From: G020354085 sp964482055
GTDB taxonomy: Bacteria > Pseudomonadota > Gammaproteobacteria > Acidiferrobacterales > Sulfurifustaceae
NCBI GenBank assembly: GCA_964482055.1
Contig: CAYZVX010000008.1
Location: forward strand, 1 to 54,060
DNA: 54,060 nucleotides
Reading direction: 5' to 3'
Below are positions 7,664 through 16,568 of this stretch, one piece after another (the first letter of the stretch is position 1; every line of letters starts with the position of its first letter). A program made the translations under genes and the position numbers. The notes under the pieces were generated by a model. That model searched no databases. It saw nothing but the letters and a program-made list of their open reading frames with translations, and was not told the origin of the DNA.

Positions 7664-9019
7664 TCAGCCCGGCATCCCGGGCAGCTTGCCCTTGAGGCCC
7701 TGCAGCATGCGGCCCAGATTGCCCTTGCCGAACTGCTTCATCATGCGGCTCGCCTGGTCGAACTGCTTGAGCAGGCGGTTGACGTCCTGCACCTGGGTGC
7801 CGGAACCGGCGGCGATGCGGCGCTTGCGCGAGCCGCGAATCAGGTCCGGATCGCGCCGTTCGCGCGGGGTCATCGAGTTGATGATCGCGATCAAGCGCGC
7901 CGTGTCTTTGTCGTTGACGCGCGCGCGCACCAACTCGGGGATCTCGCCGAGGCCCGGCATCTTTTCCAGGAGCGAGGCGATGCCGCCCATCTTCTGCATC
8001 TGCAGCAACTGCTCGCGGAAGTCCTCGAGGTCGAAGCCCTTGCCCTTGATGACCTTCTTGGCGAGCTGTTCGGCCTTGCCGCGGTCCACGGATTCATACG
8101 CCTGCTCGACGAGCGTCAGCACATCGCCCATGCCGAGAATCCGGGAGGCGACGCGCTCGGGGTGAAACGGCTCGAGCGCGTCGGCCTTCTCCCCCACGCC
8201 GAGGAACTTGATCGGCTTGCCGGTCACCTGGCGGATGGACAGCGCCGCGCCGCCGCGCGCATCGCCGTCGGTCTTGGTCAGTATCACGCCGGTGAGCGGC
8301 AGCGCCTCATGGAAGCTGCGCGCCGTGTTGACGGCGTCCTGGCCGGTCATGCTGTCGACCACGAACAGCGTCTCGACCGGTGAGATCGCGGCGTGCACCG
8401 CCTTGATCTCGTCCATCATCTCCTCGTCGACGTGCAACCGGCCGGCGCTGTCAACGATCAACACATCGACCATGCGCCGACGCGCCTCCTCAAGCGCCGC
8501 GCGCGCGATGTCGGTGGCCGCCTGATCGGTACGGCTCGGAAAGAACTCAACGCCGACCTGCGCGGCGAGCCTGGCGAGCTGGTCGATCGCCGCAGGACGA
8601 TACACGTCGCAGCTCGCCACCAGCACGGACTTGCGGCTGCGCTCGCGGATGAGCTTCGCCAGCTTCGCCACCGTGGTGGTCTTGCCCGCGCCCTGCAACC
8701 CGGCGACCAGGATCACTGCCGGCGGGCGCGCGGCCAGGTCAAGACCCTCGTTCTTCTCGCCCATCAGGGCGACCAGCTCATCGTGCACGACCTTGATGAG
8801 GGCCTGGCCGGGGGTGAGGCTCTCGAGCACCTCTTTGCCCTGGGCGCGCGTGCGCACGTGCTCGATGAAGTCCTTCACGACCGGCAGCGCGACGTCGGCC
8901 TCGAGCAGCGCCATGCGTATCTCGCGCAGGGCTTCCCGCATATTGTCGTCGGTCAGCCGCCCTTCGCCGCGCAGGCGCTTGAACGTCGCTTGCAGTCTTG
9001 CGCTCAGATTGTCGAACAT
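7664..9019 (-). CDS. ffh: Signal recognition particle protein Ffh (SRP54)
   Basis: The 451-residue GTPase binds 4.5S RNA and delivers signal-anchor proteins to FtsY and the translocon. The N domain (about 1-95) leads into the G domain with the P-loop GLQGAGKTTT near residue 107, DVYRPAA, the DSAGRL switch and TKTDGDARGG near residue 247. The M domain follows from about 300, with a methionine-rich C-terminus (MQKMGG, MMKQFGKGNLGRMLQGLKG) and the GSRKRRIAAGSG RNA-binding helix. GAGGAGC before the ATG supports the start. In many gammaproteobacteria ffh borders ypjD; here two genes separate them. Confidence 0.98.
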   Translation of the reverse strand: MFDNLSARLQATFKRLRGEGRLTDDNMREALREIRMALLEADVALPVVKDFIEHVRTRAQGKEVLESLTPGQALIKVVHDELVALMGEKNEGLDLAARPPAVILVAGLQGAGKTTTVAKLAKLIRERSRKSVLVASCDVYRPAAIDQLARLAAQVGVEFFPSRTDQAATDIARAALEEARRRMVDVLIVDSAGRLHVDEEMMDEIKAVHAAISPVETLFVVDSMTGQDAVNTARSFHEALPLTGVILTKTDGDARGGAALSIRQVTGKPIKFLGVGEKADALEPFHPERVASRILGMGDVLTLVEQAYESVDRGKAEQLAKKVIKGKGFDLEDFREQLLQMQKMGGIASLLEKMPGLGEIPELVRARVNDKDTARLIAIINSMTPRERRDPDLIRGSRKRRIAAGSGTQVQDVNRLLKQFDQASRMMKQFGKGNLGRMLQGLKGKLPGMPG

Positions 9020-9067
9020 CGAATCAGTTGCTCCTCAAGCTTAAGATGCGCCGCCGGCCGGCGTCGG

Positions 9068-9460
9068 CTACAGATCGTCGCGCACTTCGCGCACCACCGG
9101 CAGCGAGTGCGCGATGTGCATACGCTGCCCGCGCGCGATGACGTCCACCGCGAAATCACCGGCCAATTCGTAGACCCGCCACTTGGCCGGATCGAGCCTC
9201 TTCTCCGCCAGGTAGGCGCGCGCCTCCTGCGGCGTGCGGAACGCGAACCCGCCCGGGTACAGGCCGCGGAACATGGGGCCGAGCTTGATCGGTCGCTTGC
9301 CACCCGCCAGGCCCGCGCCCAGTGCCCGATCGCCGATGGTGTAGATGGGGTTGGGGCCCGGTTCGCGCAACACGGGCTGCGCCGCCCGCTGGTATTCTGC
9401 CATCACGCCGACCCCGAGCATGCCGAGCATGACGCCGAGCGCCGCATGCTTCCAGTTCAT
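9068..9460 (-). CDS. Small membrane-anchored or exported protein of unknown function
   Basis: 130 residues from the ATG at 9460; a GTG 6 bases upstream is an alternative. Residues 5-23 (HAALGVMLGMLGVGVMAEY) form a membrane anchor or uncleaved signal segment. The rest is soluble, with a GKRPIKLGPMFRGLYPGGFAFRTPQEARAYL-type region in which the phrase FRTPQEARAYLAE suggests a small alpha/beta domain, followed by VYELAGDFAVDV near the C-terminus. I do not recognise a named family. It lies 16 bases after the phosphodiesterase-like gene on the same strand, so the two are probably co-transcribed. Confidence 0.65.
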   Translation of the reverse strand: MNWKHAALGVMLGMLGVGVMAEYQRAAQPVLREPGPNPIYTIGDRALGAGLAGGKRPIKLGPMFRGLYPGGFAFRTPQEARAYLAEKRLDPAKWRVYELAGDFAVDVIARGQRMHIAHSLPVVREVRDDL

Positions 9461-9476
9461 CGTCACCGCGCGCCAC

Positions 9477-10241
9477 TCAGAGCTCGATGGTTTGCCCGCG
9501 CACCAACTGCTGCGGCAGCCGCTGCGGCGTGTGCCGCGCGATCTCCTTCATCGTGGCGTCCTCGTGACCGGGCATGAGGTGAGTAATGTGCACCTGCGGC
9601 CCGGCTTTGAGCTTGCGCAGCTCGCCGGCGAGCATGGACGGACACAGATGCCGGGACACGCGTGCCAGCTCGTGCTCCTCGTCGAGAAAACTGGTTTCGA
9701 TGATCACGTGGCGCAGGTCGGGACAGGCGTTGAGCACTTGCCAGAACTCATCAGTGACCGTCGTGTCGCCGCTGAAGGCAACGCTGCCGTTCGGGCCACT
9801 CACGAGGTAACCGACGGCCGGCACCACGTGACTCACCGGGATGGAGCGGATCCGCCGCCCACCCTGGCTCCACTCGGCGCCGGGTGCGAGCGGCTGGTAG
9901 CGAAGAAACGGCTGCTCCGGCGAGGGGATGCGGCTGAAATCCGGCCAGATGACGTTATTGAAAACGTGGCGGCGCAAGGCCTCGAGGGTCGCCTCCTGCG
10001 CGTGCACGGTCACCGGCCCGTCGCGGTCCGCGCCGACCGTGTCGAGCAGCAGCGGCAGTGCGGTCACGTGGTCGAGGTGCGAATGCGTAAGGAAGGTATG
10101 GTCGATGCGCCGCAGCTGCGCGAGCTCGAGATCGCCAACGCCGCTGCCCGCGTCGATCAGTATGTCATCGTCGAGCAGCAGTGCGGTCGTACGCGCGTCG
10201 CGCGCGATCCCCCCGCTACACCCCAGAACGGTGAGCTTCAT
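9477..10241 (-). CDS. Metallo-beta-lactamase fold hydrolase, cAMP phosphodiesterase class II type
   Basis: 254 residues from the ATG at 10241. The metal-binding motif HSHLDH lies near residue 53, with later ligands in the SHVVPAVGYL, SGDTTVTDEF and ITHLMPGHED segments. HxHLDH with these spacings is that of class II cyclic-nucleotide phosphodiesterases (fungal PDE1, bacterial CpdP), so hydrolysis of cAMP or cGMP is the best guess. Some relatives have other phosphodiester or thioester substrates. A GTG at 10283 would add 14 charged residues and is less likely. It is divergent from ypjD, with about 64 bases between the starts. Confidence 0.8.
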   Translation of the reverse strand: MKLTVLGCSGGIARDARTTALLLDDDILIDAGSGVGDLELAQLRRIDHTFLTHSHLDHVTALPLLLDTVGADRDGPVTVHAQEATLEALRRHVFNNVIWPDFSRIPSPEQPFLRYQPLAPGAEWSQGGRRIRSIPVSHVVPAVGYLVSGPNGSVAFSGDTTVTDEFWQVLNACPDLRHVIIETSFLDEEHELARVSRHLCPSMLAGELRKLKAGPQVHITHLMPGHEDATMKEIARHTPQRLPQQLVRGQTIEL

Positions 10242-10305
10242 CGTGGTGACCTGGTCCCCGGGTTTCGGCCGGCGCCCTTTCACAAGCGCGGCCGCCTATG
10301 CCATC

Positions 10306-11160
10306 ATGGCCGAGACTTCCGAATCGTTCCTAATTATGGCCAATCTGCCGTTGATTTTCCTTGCCGTTGGCCTGTATTTCGCTGCCGGCGTATTGCTCGC
10401 GCAACACCTGGCGCGCGGCACGGTCCTCACGGCCATGAGCCGGCGAACCGTACTGGGTTGCGGTTTGGCCGCCGCCGCGCTGCATGCGATCGTGCTCTAT
10501 GCGGGCCTGCGGCTCGGCGCCGGCTTCAACCTTGCCCTGACCGGCATGTTTTCGCTGGTGGCGTGGGCGGTGGCGGTCTTGTTCCTCGTCGCGGCACTGA
10601 CCAAGCCGATCGAAATCCTGGGCGTGGTGATTCTCCCGATCGCCGGGATCACCCTGCTGGTGGAATGGCTATGGCCTGGCCAGGCCGTCGTGCGCGAGGC
10701 CGCTTACGGTGGGCTGGCGCGCCTGCACATCGTCAATTCCATCCTGGCCTACAGCCTGCTGTGCATCGCCGCCGTGCAGAGCCTGCTGCTGCTCTATCAG
10801 GAGCGGATGCTGCATGCGCGCCAGGTGGGCGGCCTGCTGCGCGCGCTGCCGCCGCTACAGACCATGGAGCACCTGATGTTCCAGATGCTTGCCGTCGGCT
10901 TCGTGCTGCTCACCGCCACCCTCGTGAGCGGCGTGTTCTTTTCCGAGCAGGTATTCGGCAAACCATTCAAGCTGACCCATCACATTCTCCTGTCGGCGAT
11001 CGGCTGGGCGGTGTTCGGCGTGCTGCTCGCCGGGCGGCGCCTCTACGGCTGGCGTGGCCAGACCGCCGTGCGATTCACCCTCGCGGGGTTCACGTTGCTC
11101 CTTCTCGGCTACTTCGGCTCCAAGTTCGTGCTCGAAATCCTGCTCAAGCGCGCCGGCTAG
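10306..11160 (+). CDS. ypjD: YpjD/CcsA-like cytochrome c assembly membrane protein
   Basis: 284 residues from ATG 10306, or 274 from ATG 10336; the second gives a more hydrophobic N-terminus and is equally possible. The protein has about eight membrane helices and resembles the CcmC/CcsA haem-handling domain, including the YGGLARLHIVNSILAYSLLCIA region, the LPPLQTMEHLMFQMLAVGF region and KLTHHILLSAIGWAVF with paired histidines. In E. coli ypjD lies between ffh and yfjD (CNNM/CorB). Its last three codons lie inside the first copy of the 53-bp repeat that follows. The exact function is not established. Confidence 0.85.
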   Translation: MAETSESFLIMANLPLIFLAVGLYFAAGVLLAQHLARGTVLTAMSRRTVLGCGLAAAALHAIVLYAGLRLGAGFNLALTGMFSLVAWAVAVLFLVAALTKPIEILGVVILPIAGITLLVEWLWPGQAVVREAAYGGLARLHIVNSILAYSLLCIAAVQSLLLLYQERMLHARQVGGLLRALPPLQTMEHLMFQMLAVGFVLLTATLVSGVFFSEQVFGKPFKLTHHILLSAIGWAVFGVLLAGRRLYGWRGQTAVRFTLAGFTLLLLGYFGSKFVLEILLKRAG

Positions 11161-11309
11161 GGACAGCCTAGTGTCGCGCGAGCACAGGGATGTGCGCAGC
11201 GACCGCCGGCTAGGGACAGCCTAGTGTCGCGCGAGCACAGGGATGTGCGCAGCGACCGCCGGCTAGGGACAGCCCAGTGTCGCGCGAGCACAGGGAGGTG
11301 CGAAGCGAC
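11151..11309. repeat. Three tandem 53-bp repeats with internal hairpins
   Basis: Units begin at 11151, 11204 and 11257. The first two are identical over almost the whole unit; the third differs in the CCTAG arm and near GAGGTGCGAA. Each unit holds CTAGG/CCTAG separated by GACAG, then a larger inverted repeat GTCGC..GCACA-GGGA-TGTGC..GCGAC. In the third copy both are partly broken. Copy one includes the ypjD stop codon. There are no spacers between units, so it is not a CRISPR array. It could act as a 3'-end structure for ypjD or a protein or IS target. Confidence 0.9.
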
Positions 11310-11358
11310 CGGCGCGTAGGCCCTCCGCAGCCAACGGGACCGCGACGTCCGTTGCGGC

Positions 11359-11364
11359 TATAAT
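11359..11364 (+). promoter_or_regulatory. Consensus -10 box before the SulP-Usp gene
   Basis: An exact TATAAT lies 69 bases before the ATG at 11434. No good -35 hexamer is present; a GGAC..GTCC inverted pair lies where one would be, which would suit an activator-dependent promoter. Confidence 0.35.
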
Positions 11365-11433
11365 GCGGCCAGTCGTTACCCGTTCGGCCGCGAGCCGCAG
11401 CCCCGCGTTGCGCGTGCGCCGACAACCCGAATC

Positions 11434-14088
11434 ATGCAGAGATCAGTCAACCCGGCGCTCGCCGCACCGCAGTGCAGCACCTTCTGGCCCCGCTTCTTTC
11501 CGTTCCTGCGCTGGTGGCCGCTCGTCAACCGCGACACGCTCAAGGCCGACCTGATCGCCGGTATCACCGGCGCCGTAGTCGTGCTGCCGCAGGGCGTGGC
11601 GTTCGCCATGATCGCGGGACTGCCGCCGGTCTATGGCCTTTATACCGCCATGGTGCCGCCGATCATCGCCGGGCTGTTCGGTTCCTCGCGCCACCTCATC
11701 TCCGGTCCGACCACGGCGATTTCGATCGTCGTGTTCGCCTCGGTGTCGAAGTTCGCCGAGCCCGGCAGCGCCAAGTTCGTGAGCATGGCGCTCACGCTCA
11801 CCTTCCTGGCCGGCGTCTACCAGCTGGTGCTGGGGCTCGCGCGCATGGGGGCGCTGGTCAATTTCATCTCGCACTCGGTGGTCATCGGCTTCACCGCCGG
11901 CGCCGCGGTGCTGATCGCGACCAGTCAGCTCAAGCACTTCTTCGGGCTCAACATCCCAAGTGGCGAATCGTTCCTGCACACCTGGCAGGACCTGTTCAAA
12001 CTGATCGGCCAGACCAACTTCTACGTGCTGTTGGTCGCCGCGCTCACGCTCGCCGCGCTCCTGGTGCTCATGCGCCTGCGGCCGCGCTGGCCGAACATGC
12101 TGATCGCCATGGTGCTCGGCGGCGGAGTCGCGCTGCTGCTGGGCGGCGAGGCCAGGCACATCAGTCTGGTGGGCAGGCTGCCCGCGCAGCTGCCGCCCTT
12201 GAGCATGCCCGACCTGCATCTGGCGTCCATCAAGCAGCTCGGCTCCGCGGCGCTGGCGGTCGCCATGCTGGCGCTCGTCGAGGCCGTGGCGATCGCGCGC
12301 TCGGTCGGTGCGCGCTCCGGGCAGCGCATCAACGGCAGCCAGGAATTCATCGGTCAGGGCCTGGCCAATATCGTGGGCAGCTTCTTCTCGAGCTACGCCT
12401 CCTCGGGCTCGTTCACGCGCAGCGGCCTCAACTACTCGGCGGGCGCGGTCACGCCGCTGTCGGCGGTGTTCGCGGCGGTGGCGCTCGCCGCTATCGTGCT
12501 GCTCGTCGCTCCGCTCGCCGCCTACCTGCCGATACCGGCCATGGCGGCGATCCTGCTGGTGGTCGCCTGGCGGCTCATCGACTTCCATCACATCGCGACC
12601 ATCCTGCGCACCAGCAAGCGCGAAACCGCCGTGCTCGCCACGACGTTTTTCGCCACGCTGTTCGTCGAGCTCGAGTTCGCGATCTACGTGGGCGTGATGC
12701 TGTCGCTCATCATCTACCTGATGCGCACTTCCCAGCCCAAACTCGTGGTGCGCGTTCCGGATCCGGCCACGCCGAACCGCCACTTCGTGACCGACCCGAA
12801 GCTGCCGGAATGCCCGCAGCTGAAGATCGTGCGGCTCGACGGTTCGCTGTACTTCGGCGCCGTCGACTATGTGCAGGAGCAGCTGCACGGGCTGAGCCAG
12901 AGCTATCCCGAGCAGAAACACCTGTTGATGGTCGGCAACGGCATCAACTTCGTGGACCTGTCGGGCGCCGAGATGCTCGCCGCCGAGGCGCGCAGCCGCA
13001 AGGCGCGCGGCGGCGGCCTGTACCTCGTGAAGATCAAGGAGGAGGCCTGCGCCACGCTGCGGCGCGGCGGTTTTCGCGACCTCATCGGGCCGGAGAACAT
13101 CTTCCTCACCAAGGCCGACGCGATCGAAACCGTATTCCGCCGCCTGGACCACGGCATCTGCTCGCGATGCGACAAGCGCATCTTCCTCGAGTGCGCACGC
13201 ATTGCCCCGCTTGCGCCGGTAACGGCCGCGGTTGCGCCACCCGCGCTCGGAACGCTCCCGCGGCTTGAGCGCCTGCTGGTCGCCAGCGACGACACCGAGT
13301 ACAGCGCCGCCGCCGTGCGGGGGGCACTGCACCTGGCCAGTCGCAGCGCGGCGCAAGTGCGCGTGGTGCACCTGGTGCCGGGACGCGGTGTCGAGCCGGC
13401 TCCCGATCAAGCCAGCGTCGACCCGGCTGTCCTCGAGCGGGCGCGAGCACACCTCGACGCCATTGAGCACGAGGCCACCGCAGCCGGCATCGCCTGCAGC
13501 ACCGAGGTCGTCGTGACCACCCTGCTACCGCACCAGGAGATCGTGCGGCAGGCCGAGCTGATGCGCGCCAACCTGATCGTCATGGGCCGGCGCGGCCCGC
13601 GGCGCGGCGGGCGCATGCGGGTGGGGGAGACCACCGTCAAGGTGATCGGGCACGCGCGCTGCGCCGTTTTGGTCGTGCCGCCCGACAGCGGCACCGTTGG
13701 CCGCGGCCTGGTGCTCGCGACCGACGGTTCGCGCTATGCGCAGGCCGCCACCACGCTGGCCGCGACGTTTGCCAGGATCCTGAACGCGCCGGTGACCGCG
13801 GTGTCGGCAATACTGCCGAGCCACTCGCCGCAGCGGCAAGACGAGGCGCGCCTCGCCGCCGAACGTGCCGCCAGCTTTCTCGCCGAGCATGCGGTCGCGG
13901 CGCGCGCCGAGGTGCTGCACGGACGTCCCGATGAAATGGTGGTGCAGAGCGCCGCTAATCACGGGGCGGACCTCATCGTCGTCGGCAGCCACGGCCGAAC
14001 CGGCCTCGAACGCGCAATGCTCGGCAGCGTTTCGGAGCGCATCATCGAGGCGGCTTCCACCCCGGTTCTGATGGCGAAGGCCACCTGA
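11434..14088 (+). CDS. SulP family anion transporter fused to STAS and two Usp domains
   Basis: 884 residues. Residues 30-430 are the SulP membrane domain, with the VVVLPQGVAFAMIAGLPPVYGLY motif near residue 46 and GSFTRSGLNYSAGA near 335. A STAS domain covers about 455-565. It is followed by a cysteine cluster ICSRCDKRIFLEC (Cys576, Cys579, Cys587) that could hold a metal. Two universal stress domains complete the protein (about 609-750 and 755-884); the second has the nucleotide motif GSHGRTGLERAMLGS. SulP proteins carry sulfate, bicarbonate or similar anions; the substrate cannot be read from sequence. The double Usp tail is closely related to that of the TauE protein at 14609-16558. Confidence 0.93.
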   Translation: MQRSVNPALAAPQCSTFWPRFFPFLRWWPLVNRDTLKADLIAGITGAVVVLPQGVAFAMIAGLPPVYGLYTAMVPPIIAGLFGSSRHLISGPTTAISIVVFASVSKFAEPGSAKFVSMALTLTFLAGVYQLVLGLARMGALVNFISHSVVIGFTAGAAVLIATSQLKHFFGLNIPSGESFLHTWQDLFKLIGQTNFYVLLVAALTLAALLVLMRLRPRWPNMLIAMVLGGGVALLLGGEARHISLVGRLPAQLPPLSMPDLHLASIKQLGSAALAVAMLALVEAVAIARSVGARSGQRINGSQEFIGQGLANIVGSFFSSYASSGSFTRSGLNYSAGAVTPLSAVFAAVALAAIVLLVAPLAAYLPIPAMAAILLVVAWRLIDFHHIATILRTSKRETAVLATTFFATLFVELEFAIYVGVMLSLIIYLMRTSQPKLVVRVPDPATPNRHFVTDPKLPECPQLKIVRLDGSLYFGAVDYVQEQLHGLSQSYPEQKHLLMVGNGINFVDLSGAEMLAAEARSRKARGGGLYLVKIKEEACATLRRGGFRDLIGPENIFLTKADAIETVFRRLDHGICSRCDKRIFLECARIAPLAPVTAAVAPPALGTLPRLERLLVASDDTEYSAAAVRGALHLASRSAAQVRVVHLVPGRGVEPAPDQASVDPAVLERARAHLDAIEHEATAAGIACSTEVVVTTLLPHQEIVRQAELMRANLIVMGRRGPRRGGRMRVGETTVKVIGHARCAVLVVPPDSGTVGRGLVLATDGSRYAQAATTLAATFARILNAPVTAVSAILPSHSPQRQDEARLAAERAASFLAEHAVAARAEVLHGRPDEMVVQSAANHGADLIVVGSHGRTGLERAMLGSVSERIIEAASTPVLMAKAT

Positions 14089-14334
14089 ATCATGCGTTGC
14101 ACGCAATTTTTGCGCAAAGGCCAGTATCGCGGTGCGCGAGGCGAGGCGTGAGAATCCCGCGCACGGCGCCGGAACGGTCTGTTGCTCGCGTTCTGCCCAA
14201 CCGGTCCTAATAACGGGCACCCGGTCGGGAACCACTGCCCGGCCGCGCCTGACCGGATTATGATATAGAGGCTAAAGGGGATCCTTTCCAAGCCGCGCGG
14301 CGTCGCAACCGGGCGGCGAGACAAGAAACAAATC

Positions 14335-14340
14335 GGGAGG
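14335..14340 (+). promoter_or_regulatory. Ribosome binding site deciding the start of the small membrane protein
   Basis: GGGAGG lies 10 bases before the ATG at 14351 but only 1 base before the in-frame GTG at 14342, so the ATG is the better start. Confidence 0.6.
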
Positions 14341-14350
14341 TGTGTCGCAA

Positions 14351-14587
14351 ATGCCGCAAAAAATCGCGCACGCCGGCCGGCAGCTCACCAAGACCGTGGT
14401 CTTCGGCCTGGCCAGCGCGACCCTCTACGCACTGCTGTACCTTTTCGAAGACAAGGTCATGGAGGTCGCCGCGCATGGCGACTGGTACTTCATCGTCCCG
14501 ATCCTGATCGCCTTCCTCTTCTCTTTCGTGCACGGCGCTTTCACCGGGCACTTCTGGGAGATCCTTGGCATCAAGGCGAAGAAATAG
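14351..14587 (+). CDS. Small two-helix membrane protein
   Basis: 78 residues from the ATG at 14351, chosen from the GGGAGG spacing (a GTG at 14342 would add three residues). Two hydrophobic segments are visible, at about residues 15-31 (TVVFGLASATLYALLYL) and 46-66 (WYFIVPILIAFLFSFVHGAF), joined by a charged loop EDKVMEVAAHG. The C-terminus is basic (IKAKK). No family name is recognised. It lies 21 bases before the TauE/SafE-Usp gene on the same strand, so it may be a small accessory subunit of that transporter. The 262 bases before it contain no other gene. Confidence 0.75.
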   Translation: MPQKIAHAGRQLTKTVVFGLASATLYALLYLFEDKVMEVAAHGDWYFIVPILIAFLFSFVHGAFTGHFWEILGIKAKK

Positions 14588-14608
14588 AAACCGCGCAGGA
14601 CTCCGGTC

Positions 14609-16558
14609 GTGGACCTCGCCCATCACTTCCTCCATCTCGACGCGCTGCACATCGCCTACCTGCTGATCGTCGGCTTCGTCGGCGGCCTGGTCAGCGGCTT
14701 CATCGGCTCGGGCGGCGCCTTCGTGCTGACGCCGGCGATGATGAGCATGGGCGTGCCGGGCATCGTGGCGGTGGCGAGCAACATCTGCCACAAGTTCCCC
14801 AAGGCCCTGGTGGGCGCCATCAAACGTGCCCGCTACGGTCAGGTGGACGTGAAGCTCGGCATCGTGATCGGCGTATCCGCCGAAGCCGGTGTGCTCTACG
14901 GCGCGCACGTGCAGGAATCGATCAAGCGGGCATTCGGAAATACCGGCTCGAACCTGTATGTGAGCATCGCGTTCGTCGTCGTGCTGGCCATCGTTGGCGG
15001 TTATGTGCTGCGTGATGCGATCCGCGCACAACGATCCGGCACAACCGAGGCCGAGGAAGCCGTCAGTCGCCTCGCTCGCTGGGTGCAGTCGATCGAGGTA
15101 CCCGGCACGATGGTGCATTTTCGCAGCCTCAACGCCCGCGTCTCCGTGCTGTTCACCATACCGCTTGGCTTTGCGACCGGCATGCTGGCCGCCACCATTG
15201 CGGTCGGCGGCTTCATCGGCGTGCCGGGCATGCACTACCTGCTGGGCGCGCCGTCGATCATGGCCTCGGCCACCGAGCTGGTGGTGGCCTTCGTCATGGG
15301 GCTCGGTGGCACCATCAAGTACGCCTGGAGCGGGCTGGTCGATATCCGACTGGCCATGGTGATCCTCGCCGGCTCGCTTTTCGGCATTCAGCTCGGCGCG
15401 ATCGGCACCACCTACGTCAAGCCACACATGATCAAGGTCGTAATGGCCACTATCATGATGCTCGTGCTGGTGTCGCGCGCGCTCATGATCCCGGTGTACC
15501 TGGGCGATCTCGCGCTGATCGAGCCGTTCAACCCCATGACCGTGTCGGTGCTGTCGGGCGCCAGCTTTTTCGTGATGCTATGCGGGCTCGCGGTCGGGGC
15601 GGGGATCGTTCTGCACGCGCTGCGCACCGGTCTGCTCGAGCAGCGCCGCGCCGAGCTGCTCGCGGCCGCCGCCCCCAGCGCCGCAGCGCCGGTCGTTGCC
15701 GTGCCCAGCCACCGGCAGCTGTCACCGCTCGGGCGCTTCGAGAAATTCCTGGTTGCCAGCGACGGCTCGGAGTTCAGCGCCGGCGCGGTACGCGAGGCCA
15801 TCCGCATGGCGCAGCGCTGCGGGGCGCGCCTGCACGTGATCACGGTCGTTGCGACCGGCGCGGAACAGGAATCCATCGGTGAGCAACTGCTCAAACAAGA
15901 GCTTGACGCCGCGCAAGCACAGCTCGCCGAGGTCAAGGCGCGGGCCACCGCTGCCGGCATTGCCTGCGAGACCGAAGTCATTCAGGCGAGTCAGCCCTGG
16001 CAGGAGATCGTCGCCGAGGCCGAACGGCTCGAGGCGGACCTCATCGTCACAGGCCGGCGCGGGCGCCGCGGCATGGCGCGCTTCGTGGTGGGCGATGCCA
16101 CCGTGCGCATCATCGGGCACGCCCCGTGCAGCGTGCTGGTGGTACCGCGCGCCGCCGAGCTCGAGGGCCGGCACTTCGTGCTCGCCACGGATGGGTCCCG
16201 CCACAGCGATGCCGCCGCCGTGGTGGCCGGCAGTCTTGCGAAGCTCTGCGACACGCCTCTGACCGTGGTGTCCGCGACACTGCCCGGACACAGCCGGGAG
16301 CGGCGACGCGAGGCGACACTGGCCGTCAACCGCACGGTGTCGCACCTCAAGCAAGACGGCATTCGCGTGAAGGGTGAGACCGCCGAAGGCGCGCGCGCCG
16401 ACGAGGTCATCGTCCAGACGGCCCGCGCAACTAATGCCGATTTGATCCTGCTCGGCAGCCACGGACGCACCGGGTTCGAACGCATCCTGCTCGGCAGCAC
16501 CGCCGAACGCGTTCTCGACCAGACCTCTTGCGCGGTGCTCGTGGCAAAGGCCGCATAG
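14609..16558 (+). CDS. TauE/SafE family anion transporter fused to two Usp domains
   Basis: 649 residues from GTG 14609, supported by AGGA 8 bases upstream. Residues 1-365 are a TauE/SafE-type permease: the first repeat has GFIGSGGAFVLTPAMMSMGVPG and the second GMLAATIAVGGFIGVPGMHYLLG. This family exports or imports sulfite, sulfoacetate and other anions. A linker rich in Ala and Pro leads to two Usp domains (about 374-515 and 520-649). The second has GSHGRTGFERILLGS, an ATP-binding type motif. Tail sequence and layout match the SulP-Usp protein upstream, so the module was duplicated onto two unrelated permeases. The substrate is unknown. Confidence 0.92.
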   Translation: MDLAHHFLHLDALHIAYLLIVGFVGGLVSGFIGSGGAFVLTPAMMSMGVPGIVAVASNICHKFPKALVGAIKRARYGQVDVKLGIVIGVSAEAGVLYGAHVQESIKRAFGNTGSNLYVSIAFVVVLAIVGGYVLRDAIRAQRSGTTEAEEAVSRLARWVQSIEVPGTMVHFRSLNARVSVLFTIPLGFATGMLAATIAVGGFIGVPGMHYLLGAPSIMASATELVVAFVMGLGGTIKYAWSGLVDIRLAMVILAGSLFGIQLGAIGTTYVKPHMIKVVMATIMMLVLVSRALMIPVYLGDLALIEPFNPMTVSVLSGASFFVMLCGLAVGAGIVLHALRTGLLEQRRAELLAAAAPSAAAPVVAVPSHRQLSPLGRFEKFLVASDGSEFSAGAVREAIRMAQRCGARLHVITVVATGAEQESIGEQLLKQELDAAQAQLAEVKARATAAGIACETEVIQASQPWQEIVAEAERLEADLIVTGRRGRRGMARFVVGDATVRIIGHAPCSVLVVPRAAELEGRHFVLATDGSRHSDAAAVVAGSLAKLCDTPLTVVSATLPGHSRERRREATLAVNRTVSHLKQDGIRVKGETAEGARADEVIVQTARATNADLILLGSHGRTGFERILLGSTAERVLDQTSCAVLVAKAA

Positions 16559-16568
16559 CGCGCGGCAG

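Noticed and set aside
9345..11171. Long plus-strand frame covering the phosphodiesterase-like and ypjD genes
   Set aside because: Two well-supported genes in other frames occupy the same DNA; its translation is arginine-rich and low in complexity.
11151..11309. CRISPR array
   Set aside because: The 53-bp units are directly adjacent, with no spacers and no cas genes nearby.
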